In this document: piece by piece, positions 1-9,513 of the stretch | How the letters are laid out: each line of letters opens with the position of its first letter | Numbering within the stretch: position 1 is the stretch's first letter | NCBI GenBank assembly: GCA_001662425.1 | Contig: BDDC01001768.1 | Location: forward strand, 692 to 20,483 | Direction: 5' to 3' | Length of the DNA stretch: 19,792 bases | Source: Chlamydomonas sphaeroides | Taxonomy: Eukaryota > Chlorophyta > Chlorophyceae > Chlamydomonadales > Chlamydomonadaceae | Made by a program: the position numbers and the translations under genes | Notes under the pieces: generated by a model | Seen by the model: the letters and a program-made list of their open reading frames with translations, nothing else | Database searches by the model: none | Told to the model about the DNA's origin: nothing

Positions 1-2152
1 CTAGGACGGGCAGAGCGACCCATGGGCCACGGGCCGGCAGCTGTCCGCAGGGACAGCGCGCCGAGCAATGCCGCCTGGCTAGTGCGTTTGCGTTGACCAG
101 CGGCAGGGTGCCGACGGGGCTGTCAGGAATAACGGTGACAGTGCTTGCTTACAATTTCCACACACTTGAACATGTATGTACCGTCAGCCGCAGCAGCTTG
201 CGGCCCTTGATACGCAGCGCTAACTTCCGAGGGTCAAACCTCCCCAGCTGCGCATGGGTGCATGGCTCGCCCCAAAAAGAGCTCGTCCCCTCCAGAGCAC
301 TTTCGGCGTGATTGCAAAGGCTTCCGCCCCGTTTCCTACGGAACGGGGCGAGCAAACAGCCAACAGGCAGCCAGCCATCGACCAGCAGGTCCATCTGGCG
401 GCGGACGTGATCAAATGTCCACAAACCAAGCAGCATGGAAGCCAACGTACGTACAGCCCGGACGTTGCGAAAGAGGACTATCAGCGAGCACAGCACGGCG
501 GACAGCTGCGCCCCTCCTCCGGCTTCGATTCAGTACGCAGCCAGCACCTGACATTCGGCAGTGAACAAAGCGCAATCCAGCGCGCCATGCAGCAACCGTC
601 TGCAAATACTAGCATACTACATACTCGTATGCGCCCAGCAGCGCCTAGGAGGGGACAGACCCCCTGAGCAGGGCCCGTTCGCCGCCCCATGTAGTCTTAA
701 GAGCTCGAGCCACGCGTGTGGTCCAGGCAGCAACGCAGTACCATCACACCACAACGTAAATTAGGAGGCTTCCCGGAGCCTGCCACGTAACACCGATCGC
801 CGTCACGGACAGATAACCAAATTATCACGGCTTGGCCAAACAGGCACCTAGCTAGCGTCATCGCCGTACAGCGGCCGCAAGGAGGGCCAACGGGCACCCA
901 TAACGGCTCGGGGCGCCTCCCCTGCGCCTGCTCCAAAGCGGAGGTCAGCGGCACGCTTATTGCGTGCGCTGCTGGGTTCGGGCTACGCGGCCTACACAGT
1001 CCTCAGCACGTGGCACGAACATGCAATGCGCCGCACGCTGCCGTGCACACGATTGCCACGCCACGCAACGACCCGTGGGACGCAACGGCGGCCCGGATTT
1101 CGAGCCATAGGGCACGCGCACCCACACACGACACGACACGAAGCCGCTCGCGAGGAGCGGCACTAGAGTGCACAGGGAAGGCCCTGAGCTGATTGCCGTA
1201 CACGCACGCTTCGATGCTACGAAACCCAAGCGAGACACACATACCGCCCCACCCCCAAACGGCACCGCCCCACCCAGCCCATCGCCGACAGCAACCCACG
1301 CAGAGTGCACTACCCACTCTCCGCCGTGCGTTGCGTTGCAGTGCCCCCCCACCCCTCCAAAAGTCGTCGCGAGGCAAGTGCCTCATGCCCACACGCGCCA
1401 GCGCCGCAGTACACTACACAGCACGCTGCCCACAGCGGCACGCGCTCATACCGAAAGCGCAGCTAAGTACACCCAAAAAGCGCATCTGGCGCTACCGAGC
1501 GCCACCCGCCCGGGTGCTTGCGTCAGTCACAGCAGTCCAGCAGCCCACCCCTCCCGCTAGCCCAGCAGCCCCGGCACGCTTTATTCCAAAGGCAGCTCAG
1601 AGTCCCTCGCACGCGTCGCACGTGAGTGAAAGGAAGCAACCAAATGCGACATCAATAAAGTGTATCACCCCCACAGCCCTAGCCCCAAGCTCACGCAACG
1701 CGAGTCGACATCGGCATCATTGGCTCCCACACGGCAAAGCGCCCACACAGGGCTAACCGCTGCTCCGAGATAGGCTGCCCCCCACAAGGGGTGGCATCCG
1801 TATGTGTGCGCTTGGGGGTGCGGCAGCCTACTCATTGTGTCAAACGCCGTGAACGGAAGTTGCCAAATGGGTGGGGGCGGCCGGCAGCCCCAAATGAAGG
1901 ACTGGGTGGGGGCAAAGTCCCTGATCCCATTTCAGATGAGTCCACCTTTTCTCTGAGCGCAGCCATCGACCCCAGGGTCCTCCGCTCGCAACGAGCTCCC
2001 GCAGTGCAACTAGTGCAACCACTCGTGCGCTCCGCGTCTTCAACAGACCCTGGGGGCTGCCGAAGCCTGTCGACGCGCGCCACCTGCCGCCGCCAGCTAG
2101 CTGCCCTGCCGTCGGCCGAGTGACCTCCGGCCGTTGCGCACGACTTCACGCC
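1..2152. other. Intergenic or unresolved left flank
   Basis: I see no well-supported gene here. Open frames exist on both strands, but they overlap one another and lack the Ala/Gly-rich, G/C-third-position character of the genes further right. The stretch 1000-1760 is rich in CA and CCC runs (cacacg, ccccaccc) and its open frames are low-complexity His/Pro/Thr/Arg. A stretch at 236-281 is repeated in inverted orientation at 8803-8853. On the minus strand, roughly 190-235 reads FDPRKLALRIKGRKLLRLT followed by a GTACAT donor-like site. It could be an exon of a gene running off the left edge, but it is too short to call. Confidence 0.5.
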
Positions 2153-4770
2153 CTACTGGAACCCCGTACGCCCCAACGCCGCGAGTCCACCATCCCCGCC
2201 ACCCCGACCCACGGTGCCGTGGCTCGCCGGCTCCGCCGCCTCCCGCCGCCGCTTCTGCCGCAGGTGCGCCAGCAGCAGCTGCGCCGCCAGCTGCAGCAAT
2301 GGCGGCGAGCCCCCGTCGCCCTGCTCCTGCTCACACTCCGGGCCCGCGCACTCCGCCGACGCCGCGGCGGCCTCAGCGCGTGCGCGCAGCTGCGAAATTA
2401 GCAGCAGCTCCCGCTCCCGCTCGTGCTCCCAAGCCAGCTGCCGCTCGTGCTCCAGCTCTCGCGCACGTGCTTGCTCGTACCGGCTGCCGAGCAACGCGTC
2501 GGCGCCGTTGCCGCCACCGGCCGCCGTCAGGCCCGACAGCAGCGCCTCCAGGCGGGCGCGCAGGCTGTCCTCTGATGGCGGCAGCGGCGGTAGCGGCGCC
2601 GGCACGGTCAGGTTCAGCGGGGCCAGCCGGCCAGCGGCGCCGCTGTCGGGCGCGGCAGCCGTGAACCGCGGCGAGCGCCTCTGGGCGGCCTCGCCCTCCG
2701 CCTCGTCCTCCACCGCCAGCTCCGCCGCCGCGCGCTGTCGCTGCCGCTGCAGCAGCTGCTGCAGCCGCCACAGCTGCTCCTCGCTGAGGCGCGCGGCCGG
2801 CGCGGCGGTGGCGGCGGCAGCGGCGGCGCCGCCGCCGCCGCGGGACTCCGGCGGCTCTGCCTCCGCGCCGCTGCCGCTGCCGCTGCGGCTGCGGCGCAGC
2901 GGAGCTTCCGCCTCTGCGGCCTTGGCCGACGCCCGGCGCTGCAGCAGCGGAGCCTGCTCATGCGCGAACTCCCGCTCCGCCCTCGCTGCCTGGACCTGCG
3001 GCTGCGCCCACCGCAGCACCAGCTCTGCCTCCAGCTCCGGCCCCGCCTGAGGCCACGGCCGGTCGCGCGGGTCTGGCGGGCTGCTCCGCGCCACGCCGGC
3101 GTTGCGGCCGCTGCCGGGCGCCTGCTGCAGCTGCAGGGCCTCGGGCGCGTCGGGCTCCAGGCGCCAGCGCCTGCCTGACGGGTGCCTGGCCAAGGCCACA
3201 GCGCCCCCGGCAGCGCCTGCCTCGCCCACCCAGCCATCCTGCGCAGCCTCCTGGGCCGCGGCGTCGCGCCGGCCCAACCGATTAAGCAGCTGCGCCAGCA
3301 CTGCCTTGGCAGCGCCGCTGCCGTCGCCGTCGGATAGCCGCGGCGCCGCCGCCCCAGTCGGCGCTTGCGGCGACCGCTGCAGCTGCGTCGGCAGCGAGTG
3401 CTGGCGAGCCACCGCCGGCGCGGACTGCCAGGCGCGCTCGGGCTCCATCTGCGGCGGCAGTGGCACGGCGCGCGCCGCGGGGTCGTCGTCGGCGGTCGCG
3501 GCGTGCGGCGGCAGCAGCACCGACGCGCCGGACGACCTGAGCCGCGGCAGCGCTAGGCCTCTCGCCGCGAGGAGCGAAGTCAGCACCGACGCGCAGCCGC
3601 CGTCGGCGTCGGCGGAACGGCTCCAGGGGCTGCTGCAGGAGCCGTTGGCGCCGCCGCCGGCGTCGGCGGCGCCGCCTGGCTTGTCCGGCCAGGCAGGCGC
3701 CGCCAGCACGAGCCGCTGCCTGCTGATGTCGCTGATGTTGCGGCTCGACTGGTTGCCATGGCCGTCCGCCAGGCTGCTGCAGCGCGCTAGCATGGCCGTG
3801 CCGCCGCAGCCGACAGCGCGCGCGTCCTGGCCCGATAGCGGCGGCGCGACAACAGCGGCTGCGGCGCTGGCGTTGTCCGCGGCGCTGCCGGCGTCTGGGA
3901 GCAGCGCCGCCAGGAAGGCGCGGCCGCAGGGCGGGTCGTGCTTGACGCAGCCGCCGGTGGTCTTGGCGGCGCCGCGTGCGTCGCGCCAGCGGTCGGCCGC
4001 CGCGGCGGCGCCGCCGGCGTCCAGGGCGGGCGCCGCCGCTGCCGTAGCTAGCTTGGCGGCGTGCGCGTCGCTGTGCGGCGCGTCGGTGGCATCTGGCAGG
4101 CTGTCGGGGCTGCCGTGCCGCGGCGACCCTGCGTACGGCGTACGGCGGATGTACGGCGCTCCGTCAGATCATGTTCAACCAGGACTTGGGCACTGGGCGC
4201 CGCTGGCGGCCGCAGGCCGGGTTACAGGCCGGGTTACAGGCCGGGTTACGTGAAACCCTACAGCCAAGCAGGGATGACCCATGCACGGAGGCAGCTCTTG
4301 CAGAATGGGCTCCGTTGCGCGGGCGACGGTGTGCCGTACCACTGGGCTCCCGCGACGTGGCGCCTGAGGCATCGTCCACGCGGCGGCGGGAGCGCCGTGG
4401 GGTGCGCTGCGGCGTCAGCTCGCCCGCCTGCATCTGCTCCAACGCCTGGGCGTAGGCTGCTGCTCGAACCGAGGGCTTGTCCCAGTCCTGAGCCAGCAGG
4501 GGCGGAGGGGGCAGGGACGCGTGCGTGGCTTAAACATGTGCCGGTGCGGGTGTGAGTGGGAGCATGGGGCCGCCGGGCACGGATTGCTCGGTGGGCCCAG
4601 GGCCGCCTGCGCGGATCGGCTGCTCCGGCGCTCGCGTGGCATTGGTACGGCGGGCGCGGGAGCGGGCCCCTGTCGTACAACGGTGCCGTACATGTGCACG
4701 CACCTCTCCCACCAGGCGGATGTACGTGAACAGGAAGCTGTTGCGGCGGCAGGTCTTGGCGCGCTGTGTG
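2153..4770 (-). CDS. Coiled-coil-containing Ala-rich protein, unknown function (3' part, at least 3 exons)
   Basis: I do not recognise the family. Three exons join in phase. 4770-4704 reads TQRAKTCRRNSFLFTYIRLVGE in its last 22 codons. 4487-4340 starts DWDKPSVRAAAYAQALEQMQ and continues with a TPQRTPRRSRRR basic patch. 4128-2153 is a 657-codon terminal exon ending in TAG. Introns are 4488-4703 (GTGCGT..CAG) and, tentatively, 4129-4339 (GTACGG..CAG); the join is phase 1 to phase 1. The terminal exon begins with an SP-rich stretch (SPRHGSPDSLPD), is mostly Ala/Gly/Ser/Pro, and carries a charged helical segment near its C-terminus (plus 2360-2500: many Glu/Arg, e.g. RELEHERQLAWEHERERELL) that should form a coiled coil. 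No transmembrane segment or known catalytic motif is visible. The frame stays open from the ATG at 3793 up to a stop at 4166, so the true start lies upstream. A possible earlier exon ends at the donor at 5205 (cacag|gtgagg), whose phase fits, but the N-terminus is unresolved. Confidence 0.65.
4215..4250. repeat. 12-bp tandem repeat, 3 copies
   Basis: The unit ggccgggttaca occurs three times head to tail; the last copy ends in g. On the minus strand each of the first two units contains TGTAA, the green-algal polyadenylation pentamer. The array lies inside the predicted 4129-4339 intron of the minus-strand gene. Confidence 0.9.
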
Positions 4771-5134
4771 CTGCATAGTTGGGGGGCGGGGCGGGGCAAG
4801 AAACGTTTCTGTGCCAGCCAAAGTTTCCATGTTGGGAGGGAGGAGGGTTTGACCCCTCCCTGGCTGCTGGGGCCCACTTAATTCTGTCAAATAAGTGGTT
4901 GGGCGGTAGCGTCGGGCCGCGGTGCGAGGGCGGGTCAGGGCAGAGCAGGAGCAGAGCATCGAAACGGCGGCTACGGTAGGGAATTGGTGGAGGGCGAGGG
5001 GCCGCACCAGGTGGGTCTGGCGGAGGCAACGCAGACTCCCCCGGGGCATCTGCCCTGGCCCCTAGATGCAGAAAGGAGTCGCGTGAGGGGAAAACCCCGA
5101 CTCGTTTCGCAACCGACCACGCAACGCGCGTAAA

Positions 5135-5170
5135 ACGGGCCTCGGGTTTCGCTGGTGGCTCGAGGCCCGT
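5135..5170. repeat. Perfect 10-bp inverted repeat (hairpin)
   Basis: acgggcctcg at 5135-5144 is the exact reverse complement of cgaggcccgt at 5161-5170, leaving a 16-nt loop. It lies in the proposed intron or 5' region of the minus-strand coiled-coil gene. Function unknown. Confidence 0.85.
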
Positions 5171-5299
5171 GAAAGGCCCCGCGGATGGCCCGGCTTCCCA
5201 ACAGCCTCACCTGTGCCACCTGCAGAGTCGCCGAGGTGCGCGTGGGGGTGGCAGCGGCACGAGAGAGTTGGACGCGGCAAGGGCGAGTTTCAAGGTAAC

Positions 5300-7679
5300 G
5301 TTGGAGGCATCGGTACGGTATCCTCGGTTAGCATACGGCCCAACACGATACGGAACCGCCCCAGCCGCCTGGCCGTGAACGTGCACTTACATATTCTTCA
5401 CGTCGTTTGCTGTGAGGTGCAGGAATGCATCCGGGGCGGTACGTGGGGCGAGGGCATCTCAGCGACTCGCTTACGCAGAGCGCGGCAGCAGACCCAGCCA
5501 GCAGGTCTCAAGCAACTCACCAGAGCGTCCGTGTAGCCGCTTAGCGATGAGCGCCCATCTGCATTCGTGCAGGCGGGCAAGCGTAAAGGTCTCACACCAG
5601 CGACCAGCGACTGCGCTGCTAGCAGCACTGCATATCGTTACGCTAAGCCAGCAGACCCATGAAATAAACCGGCGACATTCATGCCACAGCCCGAATGCCC
5701 ACCAACCTGTTGCCGTTCGTAGCGTGCTCCCGAGCGAGCACATGCTCCTCGTCTGCAGCCCAGCTTGCAAGCTTGCCAGGGGCGTCGGCTTCACACATGT
5801 TGTTGCAACTCGGCCGTGTCAAGCAAGTCAGGTCCAGTGTCGGTTTAAGGTCCCGCCTTCAAGCTCGCTGCACGCGATACATAGCTGTAATCACTGGCTG
5901 CATTAACTGAGCTTTGTGCTGCAGACCGAGAGTTTGGCCTTGGCTTACGGTTCTAACCCAAGTGCGCCTCTTAGCACTGCAGAGGCTGCATTGGTCGTTT
6001 CCGTGAAATTAATTCTATTATATGTGCGCTATGTTTGATGGAGTTGAGCACGGTTCAGTGTGCAACTCCGCAGGCCTTGCGGCGTCAGTCGTATGACAGC
6101 ACGCACGACATTGTCGACGAAGCCGCAACCAGCGATCGTTGCACAGCTATAGGCGCTCAAGATTATAGCGAATGCTGCAGCTGCGTTCGAGTAAGCGCCC
6201 GACACGCAACAGCAGTAGGGTTTAAGGTACGGTCGCTCGCGAGAATATTTAACCCTCCCCTTGTCAGGCCCCTGCCCACTGTGCCACCCCCGCTATATAC
6301 ATCCAATGTTCTAATGCAGTCACGTATGGTTACGTTTTTCCTGCCACGAAGAGGGTGCCTTCGTGAACGCAATGCACGCAGCAGGCCAAGTGGCTTTCCT
6401 TAGGCCTTACTGGGGAACGCAGCGTTTGCTGATACGACCTGCACTCAGTACGGGGAGCCTGCTGGCTGGTGCGCAGTGCGAATCCGGCTGCGGCTGCTAG
6501 AGCGAGCCCGCCGCCCATGGATGGACTTTTCCAGCCTTTGGTGAACGAAGACCAACGCTATGTAACAGTAGTGTCGCACGTGCAGCCATAGCATACGTGC
6601 GGCGGCGGTCCCATTATTGTACCTTTAGCTGCTGCTGTATGTCGGATGCGGCGGGCAACGGACATACAACAGAAGTACTTCGAGTTTAAGCATCGTCGTA
6701 TCGCGCGCCCGCAAGTACAGCGGCCACAGCGCAAATGCACATTTGAGCGCACGATAGCACGCGATGGTGCCCGATGGTATCAATCGTCGATCATGCTCCG
6801 CCGCACGTAAGCCCTCTTGGCCACCCGCACCATCCTTTTGCAATATTGCTGCGGGGCAGGGAATGTAAGGCAGGGCACGTACATGCGTGGCATACATGCG
6901 CGGGACCCTACCTCGACAAAAGCAACACTTCCAGTTAGAGTTGACCAGAGTTAACCAGGCCTGGGCGCGCGGCCCTTGAGGTATGTACATACATACACCC
7001 CTGGCCCAAACCTGTTCGTTGACAGAGGTGCCTGGTCTCGCTCCGGCAGTACGTTCCGTCCGGTCAGGCCCCACGCACGTACACACGTTGGGCTATGGCT
7101 GGTGCATGCCTATGCTGTGCTAGCTGCGGTCAGCCCGCACGCATGACGCTTTACTTGCACGTGCAATATACGTATGCGCACTCCGCGCGCGCGCATGCGC
7201 GTGAGCAAAGGCGCACCCGTGTACTACGTGTACCAGGGGAATGCCCTAGGAACGCCGCACTGTTGCCTATCTGCCCGGACCCCAAGGCGGCTGGCAACAA
7301 ATAAAACTCATACACAGCTTCGTTCTATGCACGCGCCGTCTATCTGCTGGCGTCACAAACGTCCAATCATACATTGCATACCTGCTTGCCGGCTATATTG
7401 CAGCACGCCATCCCCCTGCCTGAGCCATCCGGTGCAACTGCTGCCTTGCCCCCCCCCGCCGCCGCCGCCGGCAATGCGTCTGCTTTTCGCGCTGCTCAGG
7501 CGCTGGCCATCGCAAGCAGCAGTGCAGCTACCTTGAGTGCCTGCGGCAATGGATAGAGTGGCAGCTGCTGAACTGCCAGCCGCCGCCGCAGCTCGCTGCA
7601 CGCTTGCTGCCCACAAGGCCGCCATTCCCAGCGCTCGGGTTGCCACCGACCCGCGCCGCTCACGAGGTAGGCGGCGCGG
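5300..7679. other. Lower-GC intergenic region
   Basis: This stretch is noticeably less GC-rich than its flanks and contains AT-containing tracts such as ttaattctattatatg near 6010. I find no reading frame with convincing coding character on either strand; all open frames are short and mutually overlapping. A TATATA hexamer at 6294-6299 and tatttaa near 6246 could be core-promoter-like, but no credible gene follows. Short runs of alternating gtac/catac occur around 6980-7000 and 7160-7210. A small hairpin (cacgaag / cttcgtg) lies near 6345-6365. Confidence 0.45.
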
Positions 7680-8648
7680 CTGCAGCACCTGTTCGGCGGC
7701 TGGGGCGGGCTGGGCGTGCAGGACCTCCTGGCCCAATACCTCGACCCCCGCCAGCGCAAGAAGTAAGAGGCTCGAGGTGTACATGCGCGAGCAAGCAGTG
7801 GGCGCTGCACTACGCACGAAGTAAGCCGTGTGCGCGGCTGACCGGCGGGCGGCCCAAGGAGGTGGTGGTGGTAGGTGGGCTGGCTGGGGACGCGGCAACG
7901 AGTGCCGGGTGGAACTCGACGATCAGCCGCCATGGCCAGCCCTCCTGGGCCAGCCAGCAGCCGCCACGAAAGGAACGAGGTCGTGCGGCTGCTGCGCGAG
8001 CGGTACGTACGCGCGGCACGTGCGTGGTCATCATCAACGAGTGCCGCACCTCGCAGGTACGAAGGGTGTTGGGTGGAAGGTGGCGTGAAATAGTGAATAG
8101 CTAGAAGGGGAGCCGGAGGTGCTCACTAGAGGTCTCACGGAGTGTGCGCGGACCCTGCTGCCCTACGCCCCAGCCAGGTCTATCTGCACAACCTGCTGCG
8201 GGTAGGTGCGGCCAACTGCATGCGGAGATGCTGCCTGGGGCGCGGCGTGCGGTTGGCTTACTTGCAAGTCTGCCAAGGCTGCGGCACGACATGGAGTGAG
8301 GGTCGCGGGCGGGGTTATGGATGGGTGACTGGGTGGCCGGGTGAATGGGTAACACCAGCCAACAGCGAGACAGCGCGGAAACACCGGCAGCGCAACAACA
8401 CGCTCCTGCCCGCCCCCCTCCTGCCTCAGCCAAGACCGCCAGACCGTAAACTCAACGCCGCTCTGAACATGCTGCCGCTGATGTGCCTCCAGCTGCTTGT
8501 GGCTGCTGAGCGCCCGGCCTGCTTTCGCCCTGGCGGCGGCGATGTGCCGGACGGCGATGGGCCGGGCGGTGGAGGCGGAGGGGGTGGTAGCGGCCGCCGC
8601 AAGCGGCCGCAACACAGCGAGAGCGGCATCAGCGGCGGCGTGCGTTAA
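7680..8648 (+). pseudogene. Decayed Fanzor (eukaryotic TnpB-like RuvC nuclease), 5'-truncated
   Basis: Fanzors are RNA-guided TnpB-family nucleases spread by eukaryotic transposons. The C-terminal signature is readable over three exons. An exon ending at 8056 encodes GTCVVIINECRTSQ, with the RuvC-II Glu at 8039-8041. Exon 8178-8295 holds the zinc ribbon, ending VCQGCGTTW. Exon 8443-8648 restores WNRKLNAALNM across the splice and ends SGRRKRPQHSESGISGGVR-stop. Introns 8057-8177 and 8296-8442 are GT..AG and keep phase. Decay is clear. The family motif is NRDxNAA, but the Asp codon is AAA (Lys, 8448-8450), removing a catalytic metal ligand. The first zinc knuckle CxxC reads YLHN (8181-8192). Upstream, coding-like pieces switch frame: LQHLFGGWGGLG (7680) hits TAA at 7764, RLEVYMREQAV (7768) is in another frame, EVVVVGGLAG..GWNSTISRHGQPS (7859-7930) in a third, and NEVVRLLRERYV (7974-8012) is 2 nt out of frame with the next block. 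No RuvC-I DxG motif is seen. Assignment to the TnpB/Fanzor family is firm; the inactive state is very likely. Confidence 0.82.
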
Positions 8649-9105
8649 GATCTACGGTCCTGCCGTTTCAGGCAGTTCGCGCGGCTATGTCCGGCCCGTG
8701 GGGAGAGGGCACTTGCCGGTGTGCCCGAGACGAGACCCCTTTTAATAGTCATCAGCTATGACCGCATTATTATAACCGACCGTGTCGTCTAGTCTGGGTG
8801 GCCTCTTTCGGGGGCGAGCCACGCATGCACCCATGCGCAGCTGGGGCAGGTTTGGGTTCGTGAGAGCACTCCGCCGGTGGTGGCGACCGGAAATGGCAAC
8901 ACCGGCGAGGGGTTGCAGATGCCCAGCTTATCGTATGTACTTGTTTGTCGTGTACGTATGCGGCCGAGCCCTGCGTACGCAGCCTAATATTGTATTACCA
9001 GCATACCCTGCGTGTTTGCATCTCGCATTGGCAGGTGTACTCGGTCGTCCGCCAAGCACCCTTCGTACCTGCGAGGCACCCCGCGCCCCGGCAACGCCAG
9101 GGGCC
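8649..9105. other. Fanzor downstream region, no gene seen
   Basis: Just after the Fanzor stop there is a 6-bp hairpin (gggcac 8707-8712, loop ttgccggt, gtgccc 8721-8726) followed by a T4 run at 8740-8743. It could be the remnant of a guide-RNA scaffold or element end, but this is speculative. The stretch 8803-8853 is an inverted copy of 236-281. The stretch 9057-9076 is an inverted copy of the Fanzor exon/intron junction at 8049-8068. No open frame here looks coding. Confidence 0.45.
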
Positions 9106-9513
9106 ATGGCACCTCCCAAGCCGCGGCCTGGCGGCGCCAGCGGCAGGGGCAGCGGCAGCGGCGCCGCCGGGCCGCCCAGCGCGGCGGTGGCGGCGCTGAG
9201 CGAGCTGGCGGCGCGAAAGGGGCTGAGAGAGAGAGATTACAAAAGGAAAAAGAAACCGAAACCGAGCAAGGAAAAACGGAAAAGCAGGAAGCAGGGGGCG
9301 GCGCCAGGCGCCGCCGCCGGGCGGACGCGCGCAGCGGCGAAGCGCCAGGCAGTGGACTGGCGTCGCGTCCGCCAAGCACCCCTCTCGGCTGCCCAGCGGG
9401 CAGGAGCTCAGGCCGAGGCAACACGCTTCGCACGCATGCAGCACGCTTCATACATACGCAGCATGCATGCATGTATGCATGGGGACGCGTCGACGGCGGG
9501 CCACAAGCGGTAG
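9106..9513 (+). CDS. Hypothetical Lys/Arg-rich protein or exon, doubtful
   Basis: An ATG in a reasonable context (ggccATGG) opens a 135-codon frame. Its N-terminus is Pro/Gly/Ala/Ser-rich (MAPPKPRPGGASGRG), followed by a short Ala-rich helix and a very basic tract near residues 42-67 (RERDYKRKKKPKPSKEKRKSRK) that would act as a nuclear or nucleolar localisation signal if translated. The A-rich codons of this tract stand out in a GC-rich region. The tail after the DWRRVR motif (about residue 86) runs through a catg-rich simple repeat and looks non-coding, so a splice donor may have been missed. The +3 frame over the same stretch (ERERLQKEKETETEQ) is equally open, so the reading frame itself is uncertain. 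No family recognised. Confidence 0.3.
   Translation: MAPPKPRPGGASGRGSGSGAAGPPSAAVAALSELAARKGLRERDYKRKKKPKPSKEKRKSRKQGAAPGAAAGRTRAAAKRQAVDWRRVRQAPLSAAQRAGAQAEATRFARMQHASYIRSMHACMHGDASTAGHKR
9450..9481. repeat. catg-type simple repeat
   Basis: A short, partly palindromic run of gcatgcatgcatgtatgcat with catacatac immediately before it. It overlaps the distal end of the doubtful 9106-9513 frame and argues against that end being coding. Confidence 0.7.

Noticed and set aside
262..350. Plus-strand frame starting MARPKKSSSPPEHFRRD, reminiscent of BED-type transposase starts
   Set aside because: No zinc-ligand pattern follows, the frame turns low-complexity, and it overlaps the dispersed repeat at 236-281.
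1193..1756. 187-codon plus-strand frame
   Set aside because: His/Pro/Thr/Arg low complexity arising from CA- and CCC-rich DNA, with no splice or domain support.
2214..4253. Long plus-strand open frames (278 and 383 codons) opposite the coiled-coil gene
   Set aside because: They are Ser/Ala/Arg/Cys-rich mirror images of the minus-strand coding exon, a normal effect of GC-rich third positions. The minus frame has the charged helical segment and the in-phase upstream exons.
6294..6299. TATATA as a promoter
   Set aside because: No believable gene starts within several hundred bases on either strand.
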